The position numbers were made by a program, and so were the translations under genes. Source: Acidobacteriota bacterium (lineage in GTDB: Bacteria > Acidobacteriota > Vicinamibacteria > Vicinamibacterales > UBA8438). Taken from it: a stretch of DNA of 32,567 nucleotides. This document shows positions 16,158 through 24,056 of the stretch, in pieces. Within the stretch, counting starts at the first letter, position 1. Every line of letters begins with the position of its first letter. The stretch is from assembly GCA_021296515.1 (NCBI GenBank), contig JAGWAH010000021.1, positions 541 through 33,107 of the forward strand, given 5' to 3'. A model generated the notes under the pieces. That model was not told where the DNA came from. It ran no database searches and saw only the letters and a list, made by a program, of their open reading frames with translations.

Positions 16158-18740
16158 ATGTCCACGCCGGCCCGCATCCGTCCTTCGTGTCGTCTCCGCC
16201 GGCCGTCCCGGCCCGGCCGCGGGCTCGGCGGCCTGCTGGCCCTCGTGCTGCTGCTGGCCCCGCTCCCCGCTCCGGGCGCCGGAGCCGTCGCGCGGATGGA
16301 GACCGCCGCCCCAGGGGAGACCGCCGCCCAGGCCGGCGATCCGGCGCCGCGGGTGGTCACCGGCGTCGTGCTCGACGGCGCCGGGAACGCCCCGATCGCC
16401 GCCGCCACCGTCGCCAGCGGAGCCGAGACGGTCGCGACGGACGCGGACGGACGCTTCTCGGTGACGCTCGCGCCGGACGACGCCGGGCTGCGGGTGGCGG
16501 CCGACGGCTACCTGGAGACCACCGTCGCCCTCGAGCCCGCCGTCGCGGGGGCGGGCGCGGCGCTGGAGATCCTGCTGTTCCGCAACACCTTCGCCGAGAC
16601 CGTGCAGGTGGTGTCCACCCCCGCCGCGGTTCCGGAGCGGGCCGCCGCCACCCCCATCGCGGCCGCGGAGGTGTTCGAGGTCGCCGGCGCCTTCGACAAC
16701 ATCTTCCGCACCCTGGACACGCTGCCGGGCGTGGCGTCGACCGGCGACTTCGGCAGCCGGCTGGCGGTGCGCGGCGGCACGCCGGATCAGAACCTCACGG
16801 TGATGGACGGGGTGGAGATCCACAATCCCTACCGGCTGTTCGGCCTCGTCAGCGCGTTCAATCCGGAGACGGTCGAGCGCTTCGAGCTGACCGCGGGCGG
16901 CTTCGGGGCGGCGTACGGCGACCGGCTCTCGTCGCTGCTGATCGTCGACAACCGGGTGGGCGAGAGCGACTTCTCGGGCTCCACGTCGGCCGGCGTCACC
17001 GACGCCAACGTCGTGCTGGAGGGCGGCGCCCCCGGCGGCGGATCGTGGCTGCTGAGCGGGCGGCGCACCTACTACGACCTGGTCGCCGGTCTGGTCACCG
17101 ACCAGAGCCTGCCCGCGTTCGCCGACGTGCAGGCCCAGGCCCACTGGACCTTCGGCCCCGGGCACCGGCTCGCGCTGTTCGGCCTCACCAGCCGCGAGAA
17201 CGCCGACTTCCGGTTCGACGACGAGGAGGACGAGGAGTCGCGCGACAGCGGACGCCTCGTCTCCGAGGCCGGCAACGACCTCGTCTCGCTGCGCCTCGAC
17301 GCGCTGCTCGGGGGCGCCGCCACGTCGCGCACCATCGTCTCCTGGTACCGCAACACCGACGTGCTCGGCGTCGACGCGACGTTCGAATCGTCGGCGCGGC
17401 GGTCGAACGCGCCCGACGACGCGGTCGGGGCCGCGCTGACCAACGTCGTCTTCGACCGCGACCTGTCGGTGCGCGACCTGTCGGTGCGCCAGGAGCTCGC
17501 GTTTCCGCTCTCGCCCGCCCACACCCTCGACACCGGGGTCGAGCTGCACCGGCTGGCGTCCGGCGCCGGACTCTCCATCACCGGCGACCGGAACGAGACC
17601 GTCGCCAACCCCTCGAGCGTGCGGGGCGGAGCGGGGCTGCCCGACAGCCTCGACTCGTCGCTCGCCGGCACGCGCGGCGGCGCCTGGATCCAGGACCGCT
17701 ACACGATCACGCCGCGGCTGTCGGTCGAGCCGGGCCTGCGCCTCGACTGGAGCACCGTCAACGGCGACGCCGTCCTCTCGCCCCGCTTCGCGGCCACGCT
17801 GGCGCTCGGCCGGGCGAGCCGGCTGCGGGTCGCCGGGGGCCTCTACACCCAGAGCCCCGGCTACGAGAAGCTCATCCAGTCGGACTACTTCTTCGACCTC
17901 TCGCCCGCCGTCGTGACCGGGCTGCGCCACGAGCGGGCGACGCACCTGGTCACCGGCTTCGAGAAGGACCTCGGCGCCGACACGCTGTTCCGCGTGGAGG
18001 GCTACTACAAGACCTTCGACGACCTCATCGTCGGCGGCCTGGAACCGGAGGCCGAGCGGCGCGCCCGCGTCGCGCGCTACGACTTCCCGGCCGCGCTGCA
18101 GGCCAGCGTTCCGGCGGCGGCCAGGATCACCAGCACGCCGGTGAACGGCGGGGGCGGCCGGGCCTACGGCGCCGACGTCTACCTGGTCCGCAGCGACCCG
18201 GCGGCCCGGCTCGCCGGCTGGCTCTCCTACGCCTGGGGCCGCGCCGACCGCGACACCTACGGCCTGCGCTACCCGTTCGAGTACGACCGCCCCCACGCCT
18301 TCAACGCCGTCGGCCGCTACCGGCTGGGCGACCGCTGGAGCATCGCGGCCACCGCGCAGTTCGCGACCGGCTTCCCCTACACCCCCGCGGTCGGCGTGCG
18401 CGTGGCGGACGAGGAGGACGCGCGCGGGCGCCTCGTCCCGGCCCGCGACGCCGCCGGCGCCCTGATCTACACCGTCGACCTCGGCGGCCTCGACGCTCTG
18501 CAGCGGGGGCGCCTGCCCCACTACGCCCGCGTCGACCTGCGCATCGCCCACCAGCCCGGCGGGCCGTCCGGCCGCTGGTTGTGGTACATCGAGGTCATCA
18601 ACCTGCTGAACCGCGACAACCCGGTGGAGTTCGAGACCGAGCTGGCCCACGACCCGGACCGCGGCGTGCCGCGCATCGTGGAAAGCCCGAGCGCGGGATT
18701 CCCGATCATCCCGTCGTTCGGCGTGCGAATCCGGTTCTGA
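16158..18740 (+). CDS. TonB-dependent receptor with carboxypeptidase-regulatory-like domain
   Basis: This is an 860-residue outer-membrane protein. An Arg-rich n-region and hydrophobic core (GGLLALVLLLAPLPAPGAGA) form the signal peptide. Residues about 65-135 are a CarboxypepD_reg-like beta sandwich (VTGVVLDGAGNAPIAAATV). Residues about 160-290 are the plug (IFRTLDTLPGVASTGDFGS, LAVRGGTPDQNLTVMDGVEI). The remainder is a beta barrel ending SFGVRIRF, with the terminal Phe recognised by the BAM machinery. A 15-base tandem duplication (about 17457-17487) encodes repeated RDLSV. Such receptors import chelates or glycans with TonB-ExbB-ExbD; the ligand is unknown. It follows the ligase by 41 bases. 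Confidence 0.9.
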   Translation: MSTPARIRPSCRLRRPSRPGRGLGGLLALVLLLAPLPAPGAGAVARMETAAPGETAAQAGDPAPRVVTGVVLDGAGNAPIAAATVASGAETVATDADGRFSVTLAPDDAGLRVAADGYLETTVALEPAVAGAGAALEILLFRNTFAETVQVVSTPAAVPERAAATPIAAAEVFEVAGAFDNIFRTLDTLPGVASTGDFGSRLAVRGGTPDQNLTVMDGVEIHNPYRLFGLVSAFNPETVERFELTAGGFGAAYGDRLSSLLIVDNRVGESDFSGSTSAGVTDANVVLEGGAPGGGSWLLSGRRTYYDLVAGLVTDQSLPAFADVQAQAHWTFGPGHRLALFGLTSRENADFRFDDEEDEESRDSGRLVSEAGNDLVSLRLDALLGGAATSRTIVSWYRNTDVLGVDATFESSARRSNAPDDAVGAALTNVVFDRDLSVRDLSVRQELAFPLSPAHTLDTGVELHRLASGAGLSITGDRNETVANPSSVRGGAGLPDSLDSSLAGTRGGAWIQDRYTITPRLSVEPGLRLDWSTVNGDAVLSPRFAATLALGRASRLRVAGGLYTQSPGYEKLIQSDYFFDLSPAVVTGLRHERATHLVTGFEKDLGADTLFRVEGYYKTFDDLIVGGLEPEAERRARVARYDFPAALQASVPAAARITSTPVNGGGGRAYGADVYLVRSDPAARLAGWLSYAWGRADRDTYGLRYPFEYDRPHAFNAVGRYRLGDRWSIAATAQFATGFPYTPAVGVRVADEEDARGRLVPARDAAGALIYTVDLGGLDALQRGRLPHYARVDLRIAHQPGGPSGRWLWYIEVINLLNRDNPVEFETELAHDPDRGVPRIVESPSAGFPIIPSFGVRIRF

Positions 18741-18930
18741 GCGACGGGAGCACCCGCAGTCCTTCCAGCAGCCCTTCGAGCTTGGCCATTCGCTCGCGTA
18801 GCTGCCCCAACTGCTCGGCCGTCTCCTTGCCCTGGGAGTCGATCCGGTCCCGCAGCCGGTTGTCGTAACGCGCCACAATTCCCCACACGCCGAGCAGTAC
18901 GGCTGCGACCGAGCCCATGCCGGTCAGCAC
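18706..18930 (-). CDS. Small membrane-anchored coiled-coil protein, unknown function
   Basis: This 74-residue frame has one N-terminal hydrophobic segment (GSVAAVLLGVWGIVA). A charged helix follows (YDNRLRDRIDSQGKETAEQ, then LRERMAKLEGLLEGLRVL) with heptad-like Leu spacing. The pattern resembles short phage- or membrane-type coiled-coil proteins, but no family was recognised. It overlaps the receptor 3' end by 35 bases tail to tail. GTG 18930 is assumed as start; an AGGAG lies 13 bases upstream, rather far, and the frame stays open upstream. The segment composition is unlike a random antisense frame, which argues for a real gene. Confidence 0.5.
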   Translation of the reverse strand: MLTGMGSVAAVLLGVWGIVARYDNRLRDRIDSQGKETAEQLGQLRERMAKLEGLLEGLRVLPSLRTGFARRTTG

Positions 18931-19000
18931 GATCGGGATGATTGCTCCTGCGCCGGGTCTGGCGGCTCGGGCTGGCGCGACCTGGATCCGGCGAACCGCG

Positions 19001-19624
19001 TCAATCCGGCAGTTCGATGCGTACGCCGTACACCTGGATCCCCAGTTCTCGCGTGTCGCGCGATCCCTCGATCACGTTCGCCGGCACGAACGTCCGATCC
19101 ACGCCTATCCGAATCACCGCCCGGTCCCCGTCGCCCAGAACTCCCGTGCCCAGGGGAACGTCCAGGACGCGCCGGCCGGCGCCGCCGGCCGGGAACGAGC
19201 TCAGCACCCGGTCGCCCGCGCTGAGAGTGACCACTTGCGGCGCGTCCCCGAAGACACCCGCCAGGGCGTTGTAATCAAAGTGCAGCGTCGCCGCCGTCCG
19301 CGGGTTCACGACCGTGAGCGTGGCCGACCCGCGGGTCCAGCGCGAGGTCGCTTCGCCGTGCCGTTCCGCCGCATGCCAGCCGTCGTCGTAGCGAACGCGG
19401 TCGAGCACCAGCCGGCGCTTGTCGGCGAGGGTGACCAGCCACCCGTCGTAGTCGGCGTAGTCGCTGCAGCACGCGTCGCCCGCCGTTCGCGCCGGGGTGG
19501 ATACCTCGCCGGGTACCGGCGGCGGCCCGAGCGCCGATTCCCGGGTCGCAAGCAGGAGCGACGCGGCGGCAGCTCCGGTGCCGACGCCGATCACGAAGCT
19601 CCGCCGGGGAATACGGCGTTCCAC
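19001..19624 (-). CDS. Tat-signal exported protein of unknown function
   Basis: This 207-residue protein starts at GTG one base after the GMC oxidoreductase stop, so the two are almost surely co-translated. The N-terminus RRIPRRSFVIGVGTGAAAAS has a twin-arginine motif and hydrophobic h-region; cleavage is not obvious. The mature part begins with ACCSDYADYDGWLVTLADKR and looks beta-rich. It ends in a segment (FVPANVIEGSRDTRELGIQV) reminiscent of beta-sandwich domains seen in polysaccharide-related proteins; this is a weak memory-based likeness. It does not resemble the helical Tat-exported gamma subunit that accompanies some GMC dehydrogenases. No function is assigned. Confidence 0.8.
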   Translation of the reverse strand: MERRIPRRSFVIGVGTGAAAASLLLATRESALGPPPVPGEVSTPARTAGDACCSDYADYDGWLVTLADKRRLVLDRVRYDDGWHAAERHGEATSRWTRGSATLTVVNPRTAATLHFDYNALAGVFGDAPQVVTLSAGDRVLSSFPAGGAGRRVLDVPLGTGVLGDGDRAVIRIGVDRTFVPANVIEGSRDTRELGIQVYGVRIELPD

Positions 19625-19625
19625 T

Positions 19626-20990
19626 TCAGGACTGTTCCGCCACGAGCCTGTCCGCCAGCCGCAGCGCCAGCGCCAGAATCGTCAGTGTCGGGTTCGCATA
19701 TCCGCCGGTCGGAAACACGGACGACCCGGCCACGAACAGGTTGCGGTAGCCGTGTACTCGACAGTGCCGGTCGACCACGGAGGTCGACCCGTCGTGCCCC
19801 ATTCTGGTGGTTCCCATGATGTGTCCGCCGCCGCCCGCGCGCCTATACAGGCGATCGTTGACGATTCGAACGCGGCCCTTGCCCGACGCGATCAACGACT
19901 CGCCGAGCAGACGCAGCGTCGTCTCGACGTTGACGAGATCCCGGGCGCCGAAGACGCACCTGACGCCGGGCCGGTAGAAGCCCGCGGCGTCGCGTTCGCC
20001 GGTCAGGAAGACCCGGTTGCCGGCGGAGGGCAGCATCTCCGACATCATGGCGCATGTGTAGTGATGGAAAGGTCGGCCATGCTCCCGCGCCAAGTGGTCG
20101 GCCAGCGGATGGTGCGTGGTCGGCCGCTCGCAAATCACCGTGCTCCCGAGCAGTCCGTACCGTGTCGCGTACTCGTCGTTCGCCGCCAGCACCAGCTCGT
20201 TCGAATCGTGCGCCTCGTCGACCACCAGCTCGGCGACGCCATGGAAATGTGGATGCTCCATCAGGAACCGCCCCACCAGGCCGCTCTCGTTGCCGACCGG
20301 AACCGCGCCGTCGGAACGGGGCTGGAGCAGCAGTTGGGCGTTGCCCAGACCGCCGCCCGCAACAACGATGCGGCTGCGCGGGCCGACGTCCAGACGGTGC
20401 ATTCTTCCGGTCGGATGATGGAAGCAGTTCGCCGTCTCCACAACGGTCCGCGACGCGTTCGCGTCGAGGCCGACCACCGAGCATCCGAGGACAACGTGCA
20501 CCTTCGACGAGCGCTCGAGGGCATCGAAGTACTTGAGCCCGAAACGGGTCGGGGCCCGCTGCGAGAACGGGCGCAGGACGAAGCCCGGACACCAGGGCCG
20601 CTCCGCGTCGACGATGGATGGATCCCGTTCGACGACGCCGGCCGCACGCCGATAGTAGGGAACCAAGTCCGCTCTCGCGATCGGCCATGCGACGCCGGTG
20701 GCCGGATTGTCGAAGTCCCGTTCCATCAACGTGAGGCACCGTCCGCTCCATACTCGTGAAGTGCCTCCGAGCACCCGGATGGAATGGCGGTTCCAGTGGT
20801 CGACGTCGAGGTGCCCGAAGCCGACCGCGCCGGGCATGTCCTCCCGCACGTCGCGGGCGGCGCCGGTTTCGAACATCAGGACGGTGCGGTTCGCCCCGGC
20901 CAGCTCGAGAGCGAGCGTGATGCCCGCCGGACCGGAGCCGATCACACAGCAGTCGTAGGGATGCGTGGACGCGGGCACGGAGATGAACAT
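19626..20990 (-). CDS. GMC-family FAD-dependent oxidoreductase
   Basis: This 454-residue flavoprotein has an N-terminal dinucleotide fold (CCVIGSGPAGITLALELA) and the segment LGGTSRVWSGRCLTL. A second FAD/NAD fold element is IVVAGGGLGNAQLLL. The C-terminal GMC domain contains GGHIMGTTRMG and VAGSSVFPTGGYANPTLTIL, holding the His/Asn pair typical of GMC alcohol oxidation. It lacks a signal peptide, so it is probably cytoplasmic. The substrate is likely a sugar or alcohol. ATG 20990 was chosen because it immediately precedes the FAD fold; the open frame upstream is low-complexity Arg-rich sequence. It follows the DprE2-like gene by 76 bases on the same strand. Confidence 0.85.
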   Translation of the reverse strand: MFISVPASTHPYDCCVIGSGPAGITLALELAGANRTVLMFETGAARDVREDMPGAVGFGHLDVDHWNRHSIRVLGGTSRVWSGRCLTLMERDFDNPATGVAWPIARADLVPYYRRAAGVVERDPSIVDAERPWCPGFVLRPFSQRAPTRFGLKYFDALERSSKVHVVLGCSVVGLDANASRTVVETANCFHHPTGRMHRLDVGPRSRIVVAGGGLGNAQLLLQPRSDGAVPVGNESGLVGRFLMEHPHFHGVAELVVDEAHDSNELVLAANDEYATRYGLLGSTVICERPTTHHPLADHLAREHGRPFHHYTCAMMSEMLPSAGNRVFLTGERDAAGFYRPGVRCVFGARDLVNVETTLRLLGESLIASGKGRVRIVNDRLYRRAGGGGHIMGTTRMGHDGSTSVVDRHCRVHGYRNLFVAGSSVFPTGGYANPTLTILALALRLADRLVAEQS

Positions 20991-21020
20991 CGACCCGGGT
21001 AGGATATCGCGCCCCCGACC

Positions 21021-21067
21021 GGGCGTCCCGCGCCGGCGGCGGGGCGTCCCGCGGCGGGGCGTCCCGC
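21021..21067. repeat. Triplicated GGGCGTCCCGC motif between dprE2-like and GMC genes
   Basis: Three exact copies of GGGCGTCCCGC start at 21021, 21042 and 21057, filling most of the 76-base intergenic gap. Each can form a short stem on the minus-strand RNA (GCGGG-ACGC-CCCGC with the neighbouring bases). They could be an operator array, a transcript-stabilising structure or slippage products; nothing decides between these. Confidence 0.6.
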
Positions 21068-21816
21068 TATATCCGCAACCTCTTGAACAGGCGTTCCGGC
21101 ACCAGGCGGATGGCGAGCATGATGGCCCGCCAGACCCGGCGCACGTAGACGACGTCCCGGCGGCGGCGGATCGCCTCGACCACGGCGCGCGCGACCTCCT
21201 CCGGCGCACCGGTCAGGGGCCCCGGCAGGCGCATGCCCTCCGTCATGCGGGTGCGCACGAAGCCCGGCTTGACCGTCACGACGTGGGCGCCGGACGCGGC
21301 CAGCCGGTTGCGCAGGCCGGACAGGAACGCGGTGAATCCCGCCTTGGCCGAACCGTACACGTAGTTGGTCGCGCGGCCGCGGTCGCCGGCGACGGAGCTG
21401 ACGCCCGCCAGGACGCCGCTGCCCCGCGCCTCGAACCGTGCCGCCAGGGCGCCCATCAGCAGCGCCGGCCCCACGTAGTTGGTCCACATCACGAGCTGCG
21501 CGGCGGAACCGTCGCGCTCGCTCGCCTGCTGATCGCCGAGCAGGCCCACCACGCAGACGGCCACGTCCGGGCACGGATCGAGCGCTTCCGCCAGCCCCGC
21601 GCCGCCGTCCGCGTTCAGCACGTCGCACGCGTGCTCCGTCACCGCGACGCCGGTGCGCACCCGGATGTCGTCGGCCTCCGCCTTCAGCCGCGCCGGATCC
21701 CGCCCGGCGAGCTGCAGGTCGCAGCCCTCGCGAGCCAGTCCGAGCGCGATCGCGCGGCCGATGTCGGAGGTCGCGCCGAGCACGAGAGCCAGACCGATGT
21801 CGTTGTTCGCAGGCAT
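21067..21816 (-). CDS. SDR oxidoreductase, DprE2-like (polyprenylphosphoryl-2-keto-ribose reductase)
   Basis: This 249-residue short-chain dehydrogenase has the cofactor loop LVLGATSDIGRAIAL and GRD at the end of the second strand (NADPH-type). The catalytic serine is in GVSSVAGDRGR and the catalytic pair in YGSAKAGF (YxxxK). A membrane-apposed C-terminal segment is basic and hydrophobic (WRAIMLAIRLVPERLFKRLRI). Its place right after a DprE1-like oxidase (22 bases) makes it the probable second half-reaction. In mycobacteria DprE2 reduces decaprenylphosphoryl-2-keto-ribose with NADH to the arabinose form. ATG 21816 precedes the nucleotide fold. Function is inferred mainly from context, because SDR proteins are diverse. 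Confidence 0.8.
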   Translation of the reverse strand: MPANNDIGLALVLGATSDIGRAIALGLAREGCDLQLAGRDPARLKAEADDIRVRTGVAVTEHACDVLNADGGAGLAEALDPCPDVAVCVVGLLGDQQASERDGSAAQLVMWTNYVGPALLMGALAARFEARGSGVLAGVSSVAGDRGRATNYVYGSAKAGFTAFLSGLRNRLAASGAHVVTVKPGFVRTRMTEGMRLPGPLTGAPEEVARAVVEAIRRRRDVVYVRRVWRAIMLAIRLVPERLFKRLRI

Positions 21817-21838
21817 TGGCTGTCGCCGTTTCCGCCGT

Positions 21839-23167
21839 TCACAGCTCCAGGCGCCGGGAAAGCTCCGACGCGAACTTCCGGGGTGCGCCCCACGCTTTCC
21901 GTAACGCATCGAAGGCGGCATGTTGCGGATACCCCTCGCGCATCCGTTCCGGCCGGCAGCAGGCGTCCTTCGCGAAGTAGACGCGCCCGCCGTGCGCGTG
22001 GGTAATCCCGTCCAGGGCGTCGACCAGGGCCAGCGTCCCCCGGCGCAGGGGCAAGTCGAGCGCCAACGTGTAGCCCTCGGCCGGAAACGACATCAGGCCC
22101 TCGCCGGCGGGACCGAATCGCTTGAGGACGGCGAGGAACGAACCCTGTCCGGCCACGGATACGCGACCCAGCAGGGCGGCGAGACCGGCGGCGCTCTCGC
22201 CGGCGGACAGCACGCACTGGTACTGGACGAAGCCGCGCCGTCCGTACAGCCGGTTCCACCCGTCGATCCGATCCAGCGGAAAGAAGAAGGGATCGAAATG
22301 CACCGGTCGCGGGCCGGCGCGCGCGCGTCCCCGCCGGTGGTACAGGCCGTTGAACAGGCCTACCGACCAGCGATTGAGCAGCAGCGACGGGGCATCGACG
22401 GGCACGCGGATCCGGCCCTCGGGCGCCAGCCGCAGCGGCCGCGACGCCAGTGCGGCGGGCAGCGCTCGGCGGCGCATCGGCGCCCCGCGCAGGACCAGCG
22501 ATCGGCCCAGCCGCCGGCCGCGCGCCAGACAGTCGATCCAGGCCACGCTGTACGGCCAGTCGTGCGACGCCTCGAAGACAGCCATCGCCGCGTCCAGATC
22601 CGCCGCCGCCACGGTCTCCGCCAGCACGAAGGACGTCTCGATCGGCTGCATCCGGAAGCTCGCGGACAGAATCACGCCGGTGAGCCCCATGCCGCCGAGC
22701 GTGGCCCGGAACAGGTCGGCGTCCTGCGTCCGGCTGCACACGCGGATCCCGCCGTCCGCCGTCGCCAGCGTCAACGCCTCCACGTGGGCTCCGAACGTCC
22801 CGTCGCGATGGTGGTTCTTCCCGTGCACGTCGGCCGCGATCATGCCGCCGACGGTGACGAACTTCGTCCCCGGTACGACCGGCGGAAACCAACCCCGCGG
22901 CACGAAAGTCCGCAGGATGTCGTCCAGACCGACACCCGCCTCGCAGGTCAGCACGCCCGTGTCGGCGTCGAACGCCTGCATCCGCCCCAACCCCAGCGTC
23001 GAGAGCGTCAGGTCGCGGTTGAGCGCCGCGTCGGCGTAGGACCGGCCCTGCCCGCGTGCGATCAACGTGCCGCGGCGCGCGAGCACGCCGCCCAGGTCCT
23101 CGGGTCCGCGCAGCGTCGCCGTGCCGCAGTCGACGACCGGATACCGCCCCCACCCCGACAGCTTCAT
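21839..23167 (-). CDS. FAD-binding oxidase, DprE1-like (polyprenylphosphoryl-ribose 2'-oxidase)
   Basis: This 442-residue flavoenzyme is of the vanillyl-alcohol-oxidase fold. FAD-binding parts are LIARGQGRSYADAALN and GTKFVTVGGMIAADVHGKNHH. The GKNHH box (H119/H120) corresponds to the active-site histidine region of mycobacterial DprE1. The C-terminal substrate side contains RVYFAKDA, with the conserved lysine. In mycobacteria DprE1 oxidises C2 of decaprenylphosphoryl-ribose, the target of benzothiazinones. The gene lies 4 bases after the UbiA-type gene and 22 before the DprE2-like SDR, the functional order of the pathway. D-arabinono-lactone oxidases share the fold but not this neighbourhood. 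Confidence 0.87.
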   Translation of the reverse strand: MKLSGWGRYPVVDCGTATLRGPEDLGGVLARRGTLIARGQGRSYADAALNRDLTLSTLGLGRMQAFDADTGVLTCEAGVGLDDILRTFVPRGWFPPVVPGTKFVTVGGMIAADVHGKNHHRDGTFGAHVEALTLATADGGIRVCSRTQDADLFRATLGGMGLTGVILSASFRMQPIETSFVLAETVAAADLDAAMAVFEASHDWPYSVAWIDCLARGRRLGRSLVLRGAPMRRRALPAALASRPLRLAPEGRIRVPVDAPSLLLNRWSVGLFNGLYHRRGRARAGPRPVHFDPFFFPLDRIDGWNRLYGRRGFVQYQCVLSAGESAAGLAALLGRVSVAGQGSFLAVLKRFGPAGEGLMSFPAEGYTLALDLPLRRGTLALVDALDGITHAHGGRVYFAKDACCRPERMREGYPQHAAFDALRKAWGAPRKFASELSRRLEL

Positions 23168-23171
23168 CGGC

Positions 23172-24056
23172 TCACAAGACGGCCGCGCACACGGCCACGA
23201 TGCCCGCGGCGAGGGCCGTCAGCCACGTGGTCCGGTCCAGCGTGGCGAAAAGGACCGGATCGTCGCCCAGATCGCCGCGATCCGCCAGCAGCGTCATCCG
23301 TCCCAGCCAACCGACCAGCAGCAGGCCCGCAAGCCACAGGATCTCGGGCCGGCCGTAGAGCACGCGCACCTCCGAACTCTGGATGTACAACGCCAGCACC
23401 ACCGCCGAAGCCACGCCGCACGCCGCGCCCAGGGCCGCGAGCACGACACGATCGTCCACCGTGTAGGCGCGTCCGGGCAACACGGAACATCCCGCCGCGC
23501 GCAGCCTGGACAACTCGCTCTGGCGCTTGAGGATGGCCAGTGCCAGAAAAACGAAGAAGGTGAACGCCAGGAACCAGGACGACAGCGTGACGGCGCCCAC
23601 CGCCGCGCCGGCGACGGCGCGAATCGTGAACAGCAGCGCGAGCGCCGCGACGTCGACGAAGAGCCGGCGCTTGAGCGACAGCGAGTAGCCCAGCGTCACG
23701 AGCACGTAGGCGAGCACGCAAAGGCCGGCCGCGGGAGCCAGGACGAAGGCCGCCGCCGTGCCGAGCAGCACCAGGGCCGTGCCCAGCCCGCCCGCCAGCC
23801 GCAACGGCAACCGGCCCGCCGCCAGGGGCCGATCGCGCTTGCGCGGATGCGCCCGGTCATGCTCCAGGTCGGCCAGATCGTTCAGCAGGTAGGTCCCCGA
23901 CGCGCACGCCGAGAGCGCCGCGAACAGGCCGGCCGCCGCCAGATACGGTCCGAGCCGTGCCTCGTGCGCGGCGAGGAGGGGCGCGAACACCACCGCGTTC
24001 TTGGTCCACTGGTGCGGGCGCAGAGCCCGCAGCCAGTCCACCGCACGGCCCATCAT
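23172..24056 (-). CDS. UbiA-type polyprenyl-phosphate phosphoribosyltransferase (DPPR synthase-like)
   Basis: This 294-residue integral membrane enzyme has about eight to nine hydrophobic helices. The prenyl-diphosphate/Mg2+ motif is NDLADLEHD (NDxxDxxxD), followed by HPRKRDRPLAAGRL. The second conserved region is LGYSLSLKRRLFVDVAAL. The N-terminus RALRPHQWTKNAVVFAPLL is typical of the decaprenyl-phosphate phosphoribosyltransferase branch (Rv3806c-like) rather than quinone or heme prenyltransferases. It would transfer phosphoribose from PRPP to polyprenyl phosphate. The ATG at 24056 overlaps the upstream glycosyltransferase stop by 4 bases (ATGA). No gene for the dephosphorylating PAP2 enzyme is nearby. 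Confidence 0.86.
   Translation of the reverse strand: MMGRAVDWLRALRPHQWTKNAVVFAPLLAAHEARLGPYLAAAGLFAALSACASGTYLLNDLADLEHDRAHPRKRDRPLAAGRLPLRLAGGLGTALVLLGTAAAFVLAPAAGLCVLAYVLVTLGYSLSLKRRLFVDVAALALLFTIRAVAGAAVGAVTLSSWFLAFTFFVFLALAILKRQSELSRLRAAGCSVLPGRAYTVDDRVVLAALGAACGVASAVVLALYIQSSEVRVLYGRPEILWLAGLLLVGWLGRMTLLADRGDLGDDPVLFATLDRTTWLTALAAGIVAVCAAVL

Noticed and set aside
16122-18878. Open minus-strand frame of about 918 codons antisense to the TonB-dependent receptor
   Set aside because: The opposite strand encodes a complete receptor with signal peptide, plug and terminal Phe. The antisense translation is low-complexity and shows no motif.
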